Source: Emiliania huxleyi CCMP1516 (Eukaryota > Haptophyta > Isochrysidales > Noelaerhabdaceae). Taken from it: a stretch of 64,000 nucleotides of DNA. Of the stretch, positions 62,314-64,000 are shown one piece after another. The stretch spans positions 293,809 to 357,808 of the forward strand of contig NW_005198751.1 in assembly GCF_000372725.1 (NCBI RefSeq), written 5' to 3'. The position numbers and the translations under genes were made by a program. The notes under the pieces were generated by a model, which had not been told where the DNA came from, ran no database searches, and was given only the letters and a program-made list of their open reading frames with translations. Position 1 is the first letter of the stretch. Each line of letters opens with the position of its first letter.

Positions 62314-64000
62314 ATGCGCCGCTCCTCCTGCCCGTCGGTGGTGCGTGCCAACGGCGGCAAGCCGCCGCCGCCGCCGAGCCGCTCCTCCGTCGCCAGCTCG
62401 ACCGCCGTCGTCGTCCGTGAGTCCATGTGCGAGCTGGCGTACGACAAGGACGAGCTGACCGATTCGATGAAGGGGAAGCTGAAGCAGGCCTTCAAGCTGC
62501 CGTCGCAGGATCCGGCCAAGATTCAGAGCTGGAACCCAGACCTGCGGCGCAAGTCCCTTGGCGTGGCCAAGCGGCCCAGTTCGTGGACGCCGGGCGCATT
62601 CACCGCTCCGATGGCACTGCCGCTGGTCGGTCCGGCGATGCCGGCAGAGGAGGAGTACACCTTCGAAGAGCTCGTGCTCTGGAGGCCGCCTGAGCCGGAG
62701 ACTGGCGAGTCCGCCGCCGCCGCCGCTGCATCACCGCCCGCGCCTGCCGACGGCGCAGAGGGTTCCGACGCCGCCGTGCCCGCGCCCGACGCACCCGCCG
62801 CGCCCGCCGCGCCCGAGACGCCCGCGACAGCCGTCAGTGTCGACGGCTTCCTCTGCCGCTGGCTGCGCGAGCACCAGCGCGAGGGCGTGCAGTTCCTCTT
62901 CGACTGCTGCATGGGCCTGCGCGACTTTGACGGCATGGGCTGCATCCTCGCCGACGACATGGGCCTTGGCAAGACGCTGCAGTCGATCGCCATCCTGTGG
63001 ACTCTGATGACGCAAGGCATGGACGGCCGGCCGGCGGTGACCCACACGATCGTCGCCTGCCCCGTCTCGCTCGTCACCAACTGGGAGTCGGCGCGTGCTC
63101 CGCCTCTCGGCTCGCCCCCGCCCCCCGCCTCGGCCGCCCCCGCCCCCCGCCTCGGCCGCCCGCGAGCCTGCGGCGAGAGAGGCTCTCACTTGCGCTCGTG
63201 CCGGGGCGCCCCGGATGGCCGCCGACCTCCCCTCCCCTCCCTCCCCCCCTCCCCCCCCCCGGCCCGCTGCAGGAGCTCAACACGAAGTGGATCAAGGAGG
63301 CGCGCCTGCGCGCGAAGGGGATCCAGGTGATCGCCGTCGCGGAGGCCAAGAAGGAGGACGTGCTCAAGATGGTGCGCCGGTTCACCACGAGCCCGTCGGC
63401 GGTGCGGCTCGCCCGCGCGCCGCCCTGCCGCCGCGCGCCCCCCCGCCGCCGCCCCGCCACCACGCCGCCCCGCCACCACGCCGCCCCGCCACCACGCCGC
63501 CCGCGTGCAGGTGCTGATCATCTCGTACGAGACCTTCCGCATCCACCAGAAGCTCTTCAAGAAGGGGCAGCAGTGCGGCCTCCTCATCTGCGACGAGGCG
63601 CACCGCCTCAAGAACAAGGACACCAAGACGGCGCAGGCGCTCGCCTCGCTGCCGACTCGCAAGCGCATCCTCCTCTCCGGCACGCCCATCCAGAACGCCC
63701 TCGACGAGTTCTACTCGATGGTGCACTTCGCCAACCCGGACCTGCTCGGCTCGGAAAAGGACTTTTGCCGCCAGTACCAGCGGCCGATCCTGCGGGGCCG
63801 CGAGCCGGACGCGACGGACAAGGAGCGCGAGCGCGGCGAGACAAAGTCGAGCGAGCTCGGCAAGATCGTCAACCAGTTCATCCTGCGCCGCACCAACACG
63901 CTCCTCTCGAAGCACCTGCCGCCCAAGCTCGTCTGCGTCGTCTGCTGCTCCATGTCGCAGCTCCAGACGCAGATGTACCGCCAGTTCCTCGACTCCAAGG
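62314..64000 (+). CDS. RAD54: RAD54-type SNF2 DNA translocase, 5' part
   Basis: Rad54 is the ATP-driven DNA translocase that helps Rad51 in homologous recombination. Three exons are visible: 62314-63090, 63273-63398 and 63511 to the window end, with two GC-AG introns. The start MRRSSCPSV fits Rad54 N-termini. Motifs: [48 protein letters not shown] (Walker A), [41 protein letters not shown] (DEAH box), [59 protein letters not shown] and [16 protein letters not shown]. The helicase C-terminal half lies beyond the window. An Ala/Pro-rich insert at residues ~130-170 is not typical. The ILRGRE and LSKHLP strings favour Rad54 over other SNF2 families. Confidence 0.9.

Overview
This 64 kb window is nuclear DNA from a GC-rich, intron-bearing, repeat-rich eukaryote. 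The best guess is a microalga with a complex (secondary or tertiary) plastid, most likely a haptophyte. Three predicted proteins begin with a signal peptide followed by a transit-like stretch (SLC25-type carrier, glutathionyl-hydroquinone reductase, RETICULATA-like protein), as expected for bipartite plastid targeting. Introns are short, and 13 of the 26 whose borders I could fix by protein continuity are GC-AG rather than GT-AG; I associate this with haptophytes such as Emiliania. A membrane-anchored protein with paired CBM1 (fungal-type cellulose-binding) modules fits the same group. No ribosomal RNA, organellar gene, CRISPR or bacterial operon is present. I did not see a clear tRNA gene. 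There are two 100-base scaffold gaps (18140-18239, 34748-34847).

Layout. 0.4-6.3 kb: a small secreted Cys-rich protein (+), a plastid-directed mitochondrial-carrier-family protein (-), a frameshifted ORF bounded by inverted 11-bp repeat arrays, and a plastid glutathionyl-hydroquinone reductase (+). 6.3-10.2 kb: repeats and weak ORFs. 10.3-12.1 kb: a triple-CS-domain protein (-). 12.1-22.2 kb: a repeat zone with tandem repeats, a retroelement RNase H remnant, one small membrane protein (+) and a nest of inverted-repeat elements around the first gap. 22.2-31.6 kb: signalling and trafficking genes: GYF_2-RhoGAP (-), Rab6 GTPase (+), RETICULATA-like plastid protein (-), TBC Rab-GAP (+). 32-35.3 kb: one unknown ORF and a terminal-inverted-repeat element around the second gap. 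35.5-43.8 kb: SMP-domain lipid-transfer protein (+), Pro-rich extracellular protein (-), CBM1 membrane protein with duplicated acidic exons (+). 44-47 kb: repeats, including a five-copy hairpin array. 47.2-64 kb: PUS7 (-), DUF3431 protein (+), a KEN-motif protein (-), a PH-REM-CDC25 Ras exchange factor (+), an unrecognised gene carrying an introner-like element (-), a Tudor-like multi-exon gene (-) and the 5' part of RAD54 (+, running off the end).

The most striking result concerns how introns arise here. At 57672-58159 a 480-bp element with 13-bp terminal inverted repeats and an 8-bp target duplication sits inside a coding region. The duplicated target supplies the GC donor, and the junction of the element end with the other target copy supplies the AG acceptor, so splicing would restore the reading frame exactly. 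In the nearby Ras-GEF gene two consecutive introns begin with a copy of the first bases of the exon that follows, suggesting intron gain by short tandem duplication. The window also shows a TIR element caught inserted in a repeat whose uninterrupted copy lies elsewhere, a duplicated promoter plus start codon inside another inverted-repeat element, a foldback element between two divergent genes, and a small dispersed-repeat family with a TAAA-type tail.
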